Origin: Salinisphaera sp. T31B1
GTDB taxonomy: Bacteria > Pseudomonadota > Gammaproteobacteria > Nevskiales > Salinisphaeraceae
DNA length: 64,000 nucleotides
Assembly: GCF_040361275.1 (NCBI RefSeq)
Contig: NZ_APNH01000004.1
Location: forward strand, 1 to 64,000
Direction: 5' to 3'
The translations under genes and the position numbers were made by a program. Position 1 is the stretch's first letter; the number at the start of each line of letters is the position of its first letter. The notes under the pieces are model-generated. The model saw nothing but the letters and a program-made list of their open reading frames with translations. It was not told the origin of the DNA and did not search any database. Shown here one piece after another: positions 1 to 8,692 of the stretch.

Positions 1-1158
1 TCGGAGGCGCTCGACGCCGATCAGCGCGCCCGGATCGGTGCGGCCGATACGTTCTTCATCGGTACCGGCGCGGGCGACATCGACGACGCACCGGCGGCCG
101 CTCGAGGCTACGACGTGTCGCATCGCGGTGGGGCGCCGGGTTTCGTCCGCGTGACCGAGCAGGGAGGGCTGCAGATCCCGGACTATGCCGGCAACAACTT
201 CTTCAACACCCTCGGTAATCTGATCCGCAATCCGCGCGTCGGGCTGCTGTTCGTCGACTTCCAGACAGGCGGGATGCTGCAGCTGACCGGTCGGGCACGC
301 ATCGATTGGACCCCGCGGAACCCGCACGATCCCAATGCCCGGCGACTGATCGAGGTGACGGTGGATCGGGTCGTGGATCGGCCGGGTGCGCTGGCGCTGC
401 GCTGGCATCGCCCGGCCGGTGCACCGATGCGCCTGGCTGTCGTCGACAAGGTGATCGAAAGCGATCGCATCACCTCGTTCCATCTGGCGGATCCGGACAG
501 CGGCGCGCTGGCGCCGTTCGATGCTGGCCAGCATCTGCCCATCGAGCTGGATATCCCGGATCACACGGGCCGGGTCGGCCGCAGTTATTCGTTGTCGGGC
601 TCGCCCTCTGCGGGTAGCTATCGCCTGAGTATCAAGCGGGAGGATCACGGCCTGGCATCGCGTTTTCTGCACGACCGGGTCGACATCGGCGACTGGATCG
701 AGGCGCGTCCGCCCTCGGGCGACTTCGTCCTGCCCGGCCGGCCCGGGCCGCTCGTGCTGGTGAGTGCCGGCGTCGGCATCACGCCCATGCTCGCGATGCT
801 GCATGCCGTCGTAGCCGGCGCAGCGCCCGTCGGCCATCCGGTCTGGTTCGTGCACGGCACGCGCAACGGGGCGGCGCATGCCTTCCGGAGCGAGGTCGAC
901 GGGTTGATCGCCCGATCCGGCCGGGTGACCCGGCGTATCTTCTACAGCGCGCCCCGCGACAACGATACGTTGGGCGTCGACTACGACGCGCAAGGCCGCG
1001 TCACGGCCGGTGACCTGCTCGGCCTCGGCGCGGGGCCGAATGCGAACTATCTGCTCTGCGGTCCGGCCCGGTTCCTGGCCGATACGAGCGCTGGGCTGGA
1101 AGCCGGCGGTGTCGATTCGGATCGCATCGCGTTCGAGACCTTCGGCCCGGCGGGCTGA
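1..1158 (+). CDS. FMN-binding / ferredoxin-reductase fusion flavoprotein, 5' end off the window
   Basis: The frame is open from base 1, so the true start lies outside the window. About 385 residues are visible. The first ~125 look like a pyridoxamine-phosphate-oxidase-type split barrel (GYDVSHRGG, NNFFNTLGNL, GLLFVDF). The rest is a ferredoxin-NADP-reductase module with an FAD-binding RSYSLSG, an NAD-binding GVGITPML and a CGP motif near the end. By family knowledge this would be a cytoplasmic NAD(P)H-dependent flavoprotein passing electrons between FAD, FMN and an acceptor. Relatives usually continue into a C-terminal 2Fe-2S ferredoxin domain, but this one stops at ETFGPAG, so that domain is missing. 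The substrate is unknown. Confidence 0.8.
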   Translation, partial: SEALDADQRARIGAADTFFIGTGAGDIDDAPAAARGYDVSHRGGAPGFVRVTEQGGLQIPDYAGNNFFNTLGNLIRNPRVGLLFVDFQTGGMLQLTGRARIDWTPRNPHDPNARRLIEVTVDRVVDRPGALALRWHRPAGAPMRLAVVDKVIESDRITSFHLADPDSGALAPFDAGQHLPIELDIPDHTGRVGRSYSLSGSPSAGSYRLSIKREDHGLASRFLHDRVDIGDWIEARPPSGDFVLPGRPGPLVLVSAGVGITPMLAMLHAVVAGAAPVGHPVWFVHGTRNGAAHAFRSEVDGLIARSGRVTRRIFYSAPRDNDTLGVDYDAQGRVTAGDLLGLGAGPNANYLLCGPARFLADTSAGLEAGGVDSDRIAFETFGPAG

Positions 1159-1574
1159 GGCTGTCGTAGCGCCGCCCGTGCCGACGGGTTCTCCGCCGAT
1201 CGAACGGCACGGGCACTACGTGTGGTGTCGTCAGCGCCGGTCGTCTTACGCGGTTCGGCGGTTTGTATCGGTCGGGCCAGCCAGGTGTTCCAAGCGCCGC
1301 GCAGGCGTTGCGGGATGACATGTCACGCCGAGCGCTTGAAATCGAGTATCGAGCGCCTAGATAGAAAGAGAGTCGGCGCTGCTGTATATTCGAACAGCAA
1401 CGACAACGATCGGCGCCAACCGACCGATCGGCCATTCATTACAAGACAGACGCGAAGCCGGCATCCGAGTGCCCGTACTTCTGCACCGCGCCGCGTGTCT
1501 GTGTCACTGAACGACAACTGGGCCCCCGTCAATACAACGCTTTGCAAAAGCGAGAATTACCCAGGAGAACAACA
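1159..1574. other. Intergenic region upstream of the response regulator
   Basis: No convincing gene is seen here. It holds a LexA-like box at 1382-1397 and, at its 3' end, the AGGAG ribosome binding site of the response regulator (1563-1567). I see no clear terminator for the upstream flavoprotein. Confidence 0.6.
1382..1397. promoter_or_regulatory. LexA-like SOS box candidate
   Basis: The sequence CTGTATATTCGAACAG fits the gammaproteobacterial LexA pattern CTGT-N8-ACAG with an AT-leaning centre. It lies about 180 bases upstream of the response regulator start. The half-sites are exact but the inner eight bases are not symmetric, so a chance match is possible. Confidence 0.35.
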
Positions 1575-2219
1575 GTGGCTGAACAAGTTTTCGTCATCGA
1601 TGATGACGACGCAATAAGAGAAACGCTGAAGGTCATCGTCGCCGGCGCTGGATACCGCGTGCGATGTTTCAGCAGCGCAGAACGATTTCTCGATGAACCG
1701 CGGGCCGCTCAGCGCGGCTGCGCCATCGTGGATATGAACCTGCCCGGTATCAGCGGACTGGAACTGCAGAAGCGGATCAGCTCGGCCGGTCTGGATCTGA
1801 GGACCGTATTTCTCACCGGCTACGGCACGATCGCTCTGGCGGTCGAGGCCATGCGCCTTGGTGCGACCAGCTTTCTGATGAAGCCGGCCGAACCCGATCG
1901 CCTGCTCGGTGAGCTCGAGCAGTGCGTGGGCTCGCGGAGTACGCGGGACGAGCGGCGCGAGCAGGCGATCGCTTATGCACAGCAGCTCCGATGCCTGACG
2001 CCGCGCGAAGCCGAGGTGGTCAGCGGCCTGGTCGTGGGGTTGTCGACGCGGCATGTCGCAAGCGCGCTTGGCATAAGCAAGCGCACGGCCGAGAGCCACC
2101 GGGCCAATCTGATGGAAAAACTCGGCATACGCTCGGTGGCGACGCTGACCCGCATGGCATTGCTGGCCCGTCCGTATCACAGTTTGCCGGTGTTCAGGGA
2201 AGTCGGGCGGTGCAGCTGA
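1575..2219 (+). CDS. FixJ/NarL-type two-component response regulator (orphan)
   Basis: A 214-residue response regulator. The N-terminal receiver domain has the acidic cluster DDDD near residue 8, a phospho-acceptor Asp in VDMNLPG, the switch Thr in FLTGYG and the conserved Lys in MKPAEP. A C-terminal LuxR-type helix-turn-helix follows (LTPREAEVV to LGISKRTAESHRANLMEKL). I chose the GTG start because AGGAG sits seven bases upstream and the FVIDDD strand begins six residues later. No histidine kinase gene is adjacent, so its sensor must be encoded elsewhere and the regulon cannot be told from here. Confidence 0.9.
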   Translation: MAEQVFVIDDDDAIRETLKVIVAGAGYRVRCFSSAERFLDEPRAAQRGCAIVDMNLPGISGLELQKRISSAGLDLRTVFLTGYGTIALAVEAMRLGATSFLMKPAEPDRLLGELEQCVGSRSTRDERREQAIAYAQQLRCLTPREAEVVSGLVVGLSTRHVASALGISKRTAESHRANLMEKLGIRSVATLTRMALLARPYHSLPVFREVGRCS

Positions 2220-2657
2220 CGCCGGCCGTATCCTGGCGCTGACGGTGGCTTGGCGGGTCGCGGGTCGGCGGCCTGCGTGAGGCCGGCCAGGCTGATCCGC
2301 ATCGCCCGGTAGCGCGTGTTTGTACCGGACGCGTCGGGGCGATGACCTGTCGGCTCGCGGCTTGGCCCCAGGCGGGTCCGGCGGCGGTCAGGCACCGGTT
2401 CGAAAAAACGATCCGCTGATCGGACGGACGGTCTACCGTGGTTGCGCTGCATTTGCCTGCACTGGCCCGTGGCGTAACCCGGCCCCCCATCGATCGGGTA
2501 ACAATGCTCGACAGCGTAATATATGCGGGCGCGGCCGAGCCGTGTTCGACCGTCAATTCTGGGTGGGCATGCGTACGAGCCCAGGCCGGAAGAGCAAACC
2601 CGCGGCGGGTTCGATCGCCGCGGGTTTGCCTGGCCGGTCTGAGTACCCGGCTATCGC
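2220..2657. other. Convergent intergenic region
   Basis: About 440 bases between the convergent response regulator and sugar dehydrogenase. No ORF with convincing protein features is seen. The notable element is the strong hairpin at 2594-2629. Confidence 0.6.
2594..2629 (-). terminator. Hairpin terminator downstream of the sugar dehydrogenase
   Basis: A perfect 14-bp stem (GCAAACCCGCGGCG paired with CGCCGCGGGTTTGC) encloses an 8-base loop. It sits 29 bases beyond the minus-strand stop codon. There is no long U-tract outside the stem. It could work in both directions, because the plus-strand response regulator also points at it. Confidence 0.6.
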
Positions 2658-4007
2658 TTAGGACGACCTATCCGTTGTGCGATCGCTGGGAGCCGGCGAT
2701 GGTCGGTTCGCGTCATCGCGTGTGACGCGCCAAACGGCGTTGGTCAGATCGTCGGCCACGAGCACCGAACCATCGGGGGCGACGGTCACCCCGACCGGGC
2801 GGCCGCGCGTCTTGTTGTCTTCGGTCAGAAAGCCGGAGACGAAGTCGACCGGATCGCCGGCCGGCTGACCGTTGTCGAACGGGATGAACACGACCTTGTA
2901 ACCGACCGGATCGCCGCGGTTCCAGCTGCCGTGCTCGCCGACGAACACGCCGTTGGCGAACTGGCCGCCCACCTGCGGGTTGGAGAACGCCACGCCCAGC
3001 GGTGCGTGATGTGACCCCAGACTGTAGTCCGGTGCGATGGCCGATTTCACCTTCTCGGAGTTCTGCGGCTTCACCCGCGGATCGACGTGTTGGCCCCAGT
3101 AGCTGTAAGGCCAGCCGTAGAAAGCACCGTCCTTGATGGTGGTCAGATAGTCCGGCACCAGGTTGGGGCCGAGTTCGTCGCGTTCGTTGGCGACCGCCCA
3201 GAGCTGGTCGGTGCCCGGCTGGAAAGTCAGCGCCGTGGGGTTGCGCACGCCCGTGGCATAGGCGCGATGCGCGCCGGTTTCGCGGTCGATCTCCCATATT
3301 TCGGCACGATCGACTTCCGCTTCCATGCCGCGTTCGGTGATATTGCTGTTGGAGCCGATGCCGACATACAGATGCTCGCCGTCCGGGCTGGCGGTCAGTG
3401 ACTTGGTCCAGTGGTGGTTGATCTCGGCGGGCAGGGGCGTGACGAGTTCGGGCGCGCCGCTGGCCTCGAGCTGACCGGGTTCGTAGTCGAATCGGACCAG
3501 CGAGTCCTGATTGGCGACGTACAAGTCGTTGTCGACCAAGGCCAGGCCGTAGGGCGCGTTGAGCCCGTCGGCGAACACGGTCTGTTTTTCATAGGTGCCG
3601 TCGCCATCGCTGTCGCGCAGCAGGGTCAGGCGGTCGCCGCCCTTGACCGACGTGGTGCCCTGCGACTTGATGATGCCGGCGATAAAGTCCTTGGGCCGTT
3701 TCTTCGGCGCCTCGCCGCCGCCCTTGCCTTCGGCGACCAGAATATCGCCGTTGGGCAGCACCAGCGTGTGGCGCGGCACCTTCAGATCGGTCGCGATCGC
3801 GGTGATCGTATAGCCCTCGGGCACGGTCGGTTTGGCGTCGTCCCACGCGGCGGGTTCGGGGATCGTCATGTTCGGCAGCAACCCGCGCTGCGGCTCGGGC
3901 AGGTTGGGGTTGGCGCCGAACTGCTGGTCGGCGTTCGCCGCATGGGCGGCACCGGCGGCCAGAACCATCGACAGGGCTGTGGCATGGACAATGTGGCGTG
4001 TTTTCAT
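2658..4007 (-). CDS. PQQ-dependent sugar (sorbosone-type) dehydrogenase, periplasmic
   Basis: 449 residues with a Sec signal peptide (MKTRHIVHATALSMVLAAGAA, cut near AHA). The mature part is a six-bladed propeller of the soluble glucose/sorbosone dehydrogenase family (GYTITAIATDLKVPRH, GLNAPYGLALV, GVRNPTALTFQPGT, FYGWPYSYWG, FVGEHGSWNR, GRPVGVTVAPDGSVLVADD). Family members oxidise aldose sugars or related polyols in the periplasm with PQQ; the substrate here is unknown. The ATG is preceded by GGAGG at good spacing, which rules out a longer upstream in-frame start. It overlaps the stop of the DUF2231 gene by ATGA, so the two are translationally coupled. The C-terminal ~20 residues are low-complexity and Ser/Arg/Asp-rich. 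Confidence 0.88.
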   Translation of the reverse strand: MKTRHIVHATALSMVLAAGAAHAANADQQFGANPNLPEPQRGLLPNMTIPEPAAWDDAKPTVPEGYTITAIATDLKVPRHTLVLPNGDILVAEGKGGGEAPKKRPKDFIAGIIKSQGTTSVKGGDRLTLLRDSDGDGTYEKQTVFADGLNAPYGLALVDNDLYVANQDSLVRFDYEPGQLEASGAPELVTPLPAEINHHWTKSLTASPDGEHLYVGIGSNSNITERGMEAEVDRAEIWEIDRETGAHRAYATGVRNPTALTFQPGTDQLWAVANERDELGPNLVPDYLTTIKDGAFYGWPYSYWGQHVDPRVKPQNSEKVKSAIAPDYSLGSHHAPLGVAFSNPQVGGQFANGVFVGEHGSWNRGDPVGYKVVFIPFDNGQPAGDPVDFVSGFLTEDNKTRGRPVGVTVAPDGSVLVADDLTNAVWRVTRDDANRPSPAPSDRTTDRSS

Positions 4008-4429
4008 GACCGGCCTCCGGCGTTGGCACGAGAAAAACCGAGTAGCGAGGCCACACAGGCCAGCACGGCGACGACGATCGAAAGAATGAAGCCCGTGGGC
4101 ATCATCGCCCAGGCGTCCCGGGCATGGATCAGCGCGTTGACGAAGCCGAGCACCCAGGTCACCAGCAATAACAGAAAGTACAGCGCATACGGACCGCGCC
4201 GCTCGGCCCGGAACAGGCCGATGAGTGCGCAGAGCATGGCAAGGCCCGTGAAGATGAGCGCACCGGCGATCAGCCACGAAGCAAACGTGCTCCAGATGAT
4301 CAAATACGACGTCGCATAGGCATAGTCGCTCAAGGCGGCGCCGAGAAAGAGGGGAAAGCTGCCGGAAAGCAGCAAGGCATGAAGCGGATGGATTCCGCTT
4401 CGATCGGGTTGTCGGGCAATCGCGGTCAA
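4004..4429 (-). CDS. DUF2231-like four-helix membrane protein
   Basis: 141 residues with about four hydrophobic helices and an HPLHALLLSGSFPLFLGAAL N-terminus, as in DUF2231 membrane proteins. Start is TTG, supported by AGGAG six bases upstream; no ATG lies nearby in frame. Its stop overlaps the next start (ATGA), forming a two-gene operon with the sugar dehydrogenase. DUF2231 genes often neighbour such dehydrogenases. A role as a membrane partner or electron acceptor is inference only. Confidence 0.75.
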   Translation of the reverse strand: MTAIARQPDRSGIHPLHALLLSGSFPLFLGAALSDYAYATSYLIIWSTFASWLIAGALIFTGLAMLCALIGLFRAERRGPYALYFLLLLVTWVLGFVNALIHARDAWAMMPTGFILSIVVAVLACVASLLGFSRANAGGRS

Positions 4430-4800
4430 AGTGAACTCCTGGATCGTGACGGGAAGCCCTGTCCTTCGGCCGGCGTGATGCCGGGAGGGGCGTTGGGCGG
4501 CAGTGTAAGGTATCTTTGATTACCTTGATGTGTATGTCGCAGGGAAGAGGTTGGCGCCGATTCTAAAGCCTGGCTAGCGGTAGAAACACGGGTTCCGTCG
4601 GAATGGCGCGCGGATCGATCTCGTAGCGCGGCCCGGTGGGTTGGAAATCGCGGTGTCTGCCGGCATTTTCGGGCTCGAATGTCAGGTCCGGGGCGGTTCT
4701 GCGCGGCGCGGGTCTTCCGAGCGGCGGCCGTGTTCGGTGTAAAATGAAGCCATCGATTCAGTCCGTGGCCATTAGGGCCGCGCCAAACGCGTTTCAACCG
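4430..4800. other. Divergent promoter region between the DUF2231 gene and poxB
   Basis: About 370 bases that must drive both the leftward sugar dehydrogenase operon and rightward poxB. A likely poxB -10 box lies at 4740-4745. No other gene is supported. Confidence 0.55.
4740..4745 (+). promoter_or_regulatory. Candidate -10 box of poxB
   Basis: TAAAAT preceded by TG-rich sequence (GGTG). The possible -35 (TTCCGA) is at a long 19-base spacing. If this is used, transcription starts near 4752, so the in-frame ATG at 4744 would be untranscribed and the ATG at 4801 would be the start. Confidence 0.35.
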
Positions 4801-6528
4801 ATGGCCAAACAAACGATTGCCGATATCCTGGCCGAATTGCTCATCCAGGCTGGCGTGAAGAACGTCTGGGGTCTGCCGGGCGATTCGCTCAACGGCTTTA
4901 CCGAAGCACTGCGCAAGCGCGATGCGATCCGCTGGATCGGCGTGCGCCACGAAGAGGTGGCATCCCTGGCCGCCGCAGCCGAGGCGGACGCCCACGGCGG
5001 GCTGTCGGTCTGTGCCGGCTCCTGCGGTCCGGGTAATCTGCATCTCATCAACGGCCTGTTCGAGGCCCAGCGCGCCCACGTGCCGATGGTGGCGATTGCC
5101 GCGCAGATTCCCTCCAGTGAGATCGGGCTCGGGTATTTCCAGGAAACCCACCCGCAGAATCTGTTTGCCGAATGCAGCGACTACTGCGAGCTGGTCTCCA
5201 ACCCCGCACAGATTCCGCAGGTGCTGGAAGCGGCGATGAGCAGTGCGATCGTCAATCGCTCGGTGTCGGTGATCGTGCTGCCGGGGGATGTTGCACTGGC
5301 CGATGCGCCCGAGCATTCGCTGGCCTGGCATCCGCCGGTGCGTCCGACCATAGTGCCGCCGACCGATGCGCTCGACGTGTTGGCCGGCCATATCAACAAG
5401 GCGAAGAAGATCACCATTCTCGGCGGCTATGGCTGCGAGGGTTATCACGACGACGTGCTCGCCTTTGCCGAGCGCATCAAGGCGCCGATCGTGCACGCGC
5501 TGCGCGGCAAGCAATCGCTGGAATACGACAACCCGTTTGATGTCGGCATGACCGGGTTGATCGGATTCTCCTCCGGCTACCACGCCATGCGCGAATGCGA
5601 TCTGCTCGTCATGCTGGGCACCAACTTCCCCTATCGCGAGTTCTTCCCCGAGCACGGCAATATCGTACAGATCGATATCCGCGGCTCGCATCTGGGCCGG
5701 CGCTCGCCGCTGGCCATGGGCCTGGTGGGCGATATCGGCCCCACGCTGGCCGCGCTCATTCCCAAGCTGGAAGAAAACACCAGCACCAAGTTTCTGGATT
5801 CATGCCAGGCGCATTACAAGAAAGCCCGAGAGAATCTGGACGATCTGGCCACCCCGCGCGAGGGCGACGAACCGCTACACCCGCAATACCTCACCGCCCG
5901 CGTTTCCGCGCTGGCGCACGACGACACCGTGTTCACCGCCGATGTCGGCACGCCCACCGTCTGGGCCGCCCGCTATATCCGCATGACAAAAGAGCGCCGC
6001 CTCACCGGCAGCTTCATGCACGGCTCCATGGCCGTTGCCGTGCCGGCCGCGATGGGCTGGCAGGTCGCCTATCCGCAGCGCCAGGTTGTGGCCCTGGCCG
6101 GCGACGGCGGCGTGACCATGCTCATGGGCGATCTCATCACGCTGGCCGCGGAAAAGCTGCCGGTGAAGGTCGTCGTCTACAACAACGAAACGCTCGGCTT
6201 CGTCGCCATGGAGATGAAAGCGGCAGGCTATGTCGATGCCACCACCGATATTCCACGGGTGGATTTCGCCAAGCTCGCCGAATCGCTCGGCATTCGCGGC
6301 ATCCAGGTCACCGCGTCGGCCGATCTGGACGAAGCACTCAAGCAGGCCTTCGAACATGACGGCCCGGTGGTCGTGGACGTACGCACCGCCAAGCAGGAAC
6401 TGTCGATGCCGCCGAAGATCGAGGCCAAGCAGGCGCGCGGGTTTTCGCTATACATGCTGCGCGCGGTGATGAGCGGGCGGGGCGACGAAGTCGTCGAGCT
6501 CGGCAAGACGAACTGGTGGGGCCGCTGA
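4801..6528 (+). CDS. poxB: Pyruvate dehydrogenase (quinone), PoxB
   Basis: A 575-residue ThDP- and FAD-dependent enzyme converting pyruvate to acetate and CO2 while reducing ubiquinone at the inner face of the membrane. It matches E. coli PoxB (572 residues) along its whole length: catalytic Glu in RHEEVA (residue ~51), CAGSCGPGNLHLINGLF, GYFQETHPQ, HALRGKQSLEYDNP, the ThDP motif GDGGVTMLMGD to YNN, and the C-terminal lipid-binding tail ending ELGKTNWWGR. The ATG at 4801 gives MAKQTIADIL, which aligns with the E. coli start, although no strong ribosome binding site is seen. It stands alone and is likely stationary-phase or overflow-linked as in relatives. Confidence 0.96.
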   Translation: MAKQTIADILAELLIQAGVKNVWGLPGDSLNGFTEALRKRDAIRWIGVRHEEVASLAAAAEADAHGGLSVCAGSCGPGNLHLINGLFEAQRAHVPMVAIAAQIPSSEIGLGYFQETHPQNLFAECSDYCELVSNPAQIPQVLEAAMSSAIVNRSVSVIVLPGDVALADAPEHSLAWHPPVRPTIVPPTDALDVLAGHINKAKKITILGGYGCEGYHDDVLAFAERIKAPIVHALRGKQSLEYDNPFDVGMTGLIGFSSGYHAMRECDLLVMLGTNFPYREFFPEHGNIVQIDIRGSHLGRRSPLAMGLVGDIGPTLAALIPKLEENTSTKFLDSCQAHYKKARENLDDLATPREGDEPLHPQYLTARVSALAHDDTVFTADVGTPTVWAARYIRMTKERRLTGSFMHGSMAVAVPAAMGWQVAYPQRQVVALAGDGGVTMLMGDLITLAAEKLPVKVVVYNNETLGFVAMEMKAAGYVDATTDIPRVDFAKLAESLGIRGIQVTASADLDEALKQAFEHDGPVVVDVRTAKQELSMPPKIEAKQARGFSLYMLRAVMSGRGDEVVELGKTNWWGR

Positions 6529-6663
6529 CCACGGCGATCCGGTTCGGCTGAGCCACCGACGCGACGGCCGCGGCTCGCTCGGCCTATATCGCATGCGCAC
6601 AATGCCGTTTGCAGGCGCGGGCCGCGAACGGCGCCCACTTCACCACCGCAGGGGTAATCCGGC

Positions 6664-7269
6664 ATGGCGTTATCAGCCCTTTATCTGGCGGCGTTGGAAG
6701 GCTATGCGTATCTGCTGGGAATCATGGCGGTGGCCAACCTCATTCCGCCCCTGCCCGCCGAGGCAACGATCCCCTTCGCCGCGGCCCTGTTCGATGACCA
6801 CGGCCTGCGTGTGCCCGGCGCGATCGGGGCGGCCGCGCTCGGCCTCGTGCTCGGCACATTGCCGCTTTATTATCTGGGGCGGCTGGCCGGGGAGACGCGC
6901 GTCAAACGGTTTCTCGTCGGCCGCGGCCGCTGGCTGCTGATCGAGCCCGCCGACATCGACCGCTCCGGCCGATGGTTTCGCCGCTACGGCGGCGTCCTGG
7001 TCGTCGCGGGTCGTCTCATCCCCGGCATGCGGTCGATGATCTCTCTGCCCGCCGGTTTTCACCGCATGCCGTTCGGCCGTTTTCTTGTATTCACGGTCAT
7101 CGGCTCCACGCTATGGGCCACCGCGCTCGTGCTGGTTGGTCATTGGCTGGCGCACGCATGGCTGGGCGTCACCTCGCTCCGCGTCGGGCTTGCGTTGCTA
7201 TGCATCGCCGTCGTGCTCTACCTCGTCCGGCTCGTTCGCCTGCTTAACGCGCGGGCCGATCAAAGCTGA
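6664..7269 (+). CDS. DedA/VTT-family membrane protein
   Basis: 201 residues of a DedA (SNARE-associated/VTT) inner-membrane protein. The re-entrant region shows NLIPPLPAEATIPFAAAL, and the central hallmark is GRLIPGMRSMISLPAGFHRMP, followed by hydrophobic helices and a basic tail. Family members help flip undecaprenyl phosphate or phospholipids and keep the envelope and proton motive force intact; the exact substrate here is unknown. The start ATG has a modest AGGGG upstream. It lies 135 bases after poxB with no terminator seen between them. Confidence 0.88.
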   Translation: MALSALYLAALEGYAYLLGIMAVANLIPPLPAEATIPFAAALFDDHGLRVPGAIGAAALGLVLGTLPLYYLGRLAGETRVKRFLVGRGRWLLIEPADIDRSGRWFRRYGGVLVVAGRLIPGMRSMISLPAGFHRMPFGRFLVFTVIGSTLWATALVLVGHWLAHAWLGVTSLRVGLALLCIAVVLYLVRLVRLLNARADQS

Positions 7270-7288
7270 ACCGCGAGCGGCGTTCTGT

Positions 7289-7788
7289 GGAAGCAGGTGC
7301 TGCATGCGTGTATGGATATCCTCGGCTCGAATCACCCGACCTACGAGATCCAGACGTTTCCGCGGCGGAGTCTGCTGCGCGACGTGCCCAACCCGATGTT
7401 CTATCGGCTCGAAGCCGATATGAATGTCGAGCTAGACGACCTGTTGCACGGCTCGCTCAGCCCGCTGACATCCGACGATCAATTCGATATGAGAGCCGGC
7501 AGCGGCGGGCTCTGGACGATCGACCATTTCAATAGTGACGCGGCGCCGGAAAACTGCTTTTATGGTCATGGCAGATGCGGCGGCTCGACCGGTCGGTGGG
7601 TACTGTCCGACGCAGCGATCGGCGTGCCGGAGCCGCAATCCCAGCTATTGACCGGCTTGGCGTGCATCGCCGCCTTCGGCGTGCGGGGCACCGGGGTGCC
7701 AGATAGCCGACTGCAGCACGGCGCGCCGGGCGAGAGCGACGACGAGTGCAGTAAAACGATAAATCAGCTGAATCTTGAAGGATGCTGA
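7289..7788 (+). pseudogene. 5'-truncated copy of the PEP-CTERM protein gene
   Basis: From about 7289 the DNA and frame match the intact gene at 8693-9349 (LDILGSN, NPMFY, GLWTIDYFNSD, GRWVLSDAAIGVPEPQS), but the signal peptide and first ~75 residues are absent. The open frame can be read from a GTG at 7297, yet no export signal is present. Bases 7586-7686 match 9201-9301 with a single mismatch in 101, while the earlier part is far more diverged. After FGVR the frame leaves the homology, so the basic stop-transfer cluster is lost. It follows the DedA gene by only 20 bases and has probably no function, though it could donate sequence by gene conversion. Confidence 0.75.
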
Positions 7789-7808
7789 ACTTGTACGGGG
7801 GATAGGTG

Positions 7809-8264
7809 ATGGTGGCTGTTCGATTGATATTCATCGCGAGCCTGCTGTTCGCCTGCGGTTTCACGCCGCCGGAGGGAGGGAATATCGAGGACCGCCCCAA
7901 TGCCGCGCCGCCGACGGGCAGGGATTTGATCGTAGGCGTCTGGACTTGGACGCTTCCAAGCAATGGCTGTAACGAGGTCTATCGTTATTATGCTGACGGT
8001 AAGCTTGCAGTGATCAGTGGTGAAGAGGTGGTGCTGGGCAACTATCAGATCGCAGCTCAGCCGAATGAGTCCGGTCGCTACAAGCTCACTGACACGATTC
8101 GTGTCGACCACCCTGGCATCGACTGTGCCGGCCAGAACGTGGATCTCGCCGGTGACTCGGCTACGATCTATATCCGCTTTCACGAATCCGGCAACGCTTA
8201 CTGGCCCATGTATTCGCCGTCCGGCGATTCTGGCTTCGGGCCGCTGTTTAGAGTTGCCCACTAA
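7809..8264 (+). CDS. Hypothetical small lipoprotein or secreted protein
   Basis: 151 residues that I do not recognise. The N-terminus is hydrophobic (VRLIFIASLLFAC) and LFAC could be a lipobox with Cys at ~16. The mature part reads like a small beta-rich domain (GVWTWTLPSNGCNEVYRYYADGK, YKLTDTI) with two more Cys. The ATG at 7809 has a G-rich ribosome binding region; a GTG three bases earlier is an alternative. It sits between the truncated and intact PEP-CTERM copies, so it may have been trapped by the duplication. Confidence 0.6.
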   Translation: MVAVRLIFIASLLFACGFTPPEGGNIEDRPNAAPPTGRDLIVGVWTWTLPSNGCNEVYRYYADGKLAVISGEEVVLGNYQIAAQPNESGRYKLTDTIRVDHPGIDCAGQNVDLAGDSATIYIRFHESGNAYWPMYSPSGDSGFGPLFRVAH

Positions 8265-8692
8265 GCGGCTGTCAAACGACAGACGGCCGATCGGTGTGAG
8301 TGCCTAGTAACTAGGCAGGGCGATCACTGGCAAGCACGCTTACTGTTGGGCGGATCATTCGATCCTCGCATCCTCGGTGCCTGGACACGCCTCGGATCTT
8401 CCTTGGGCCGGACGGTGCAACGCGTTGGTGCGGACCGGTAGAAAGTCGGTGCGAATTGTTTGTCGGTGAAATTGACAGTACCTTCGCCTGAAACGGGCGA
8501 TAAAAAAGCCCGCTGGAGCGGATATCCGATTGTGTACCTGACCGGTTCCGCAGTCGCCGAACAGTTAGGCCTGTCGGGAAACCTTACACAGGGGCGGGTT
8601 GCGGCGCGTTGTCGTCACGTGTCGCACGCTGCCCGGGCAGCGGAACAAATATTGCTTCACGGACACCTTCAAAACAATAGAAGGGGGATGTC
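8265..8692. other. Leader region upstream of the PEP-CTERM gene
   Basis: 428 bases with no convincing coding sequence. It contains a perfect dyad at 8301-8317, a TTGACA hexamer at 8472-8477 without a well-spaced -10, and a small hairpin with an A-rich loop near 8495-8514. The AAGGGGG ribosome binding site of the next gene ends the region. Confidence 0.5.
8301..8317. promoter_or_regulatory. Perfect 8+8 bp dyad (operator candidate)
   Basis: TGCCTAGT-A-ACTAGGCA is a perfect inverted repeat with one central base. The near-absent loop makes it a poor RNA hairpin but a good site for a dimeric DNA-binding protein. It lies 37 bases after the lipoprotein gene and ~375 bases before the PEP-CTERM gene. 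Confidence 0.35.

Noticed and set aside
4426-5691. 421-residue open frame on the minus strand
   Set aside because: Antisense to poxB, no domain pattern.
8320-8692. Cyclic-di-GMP or cobalamin riboswitch in the PEP-CTERM leader
   Set aside because: Short G-rich pieces look similar, but the conserved motif orders do not match.
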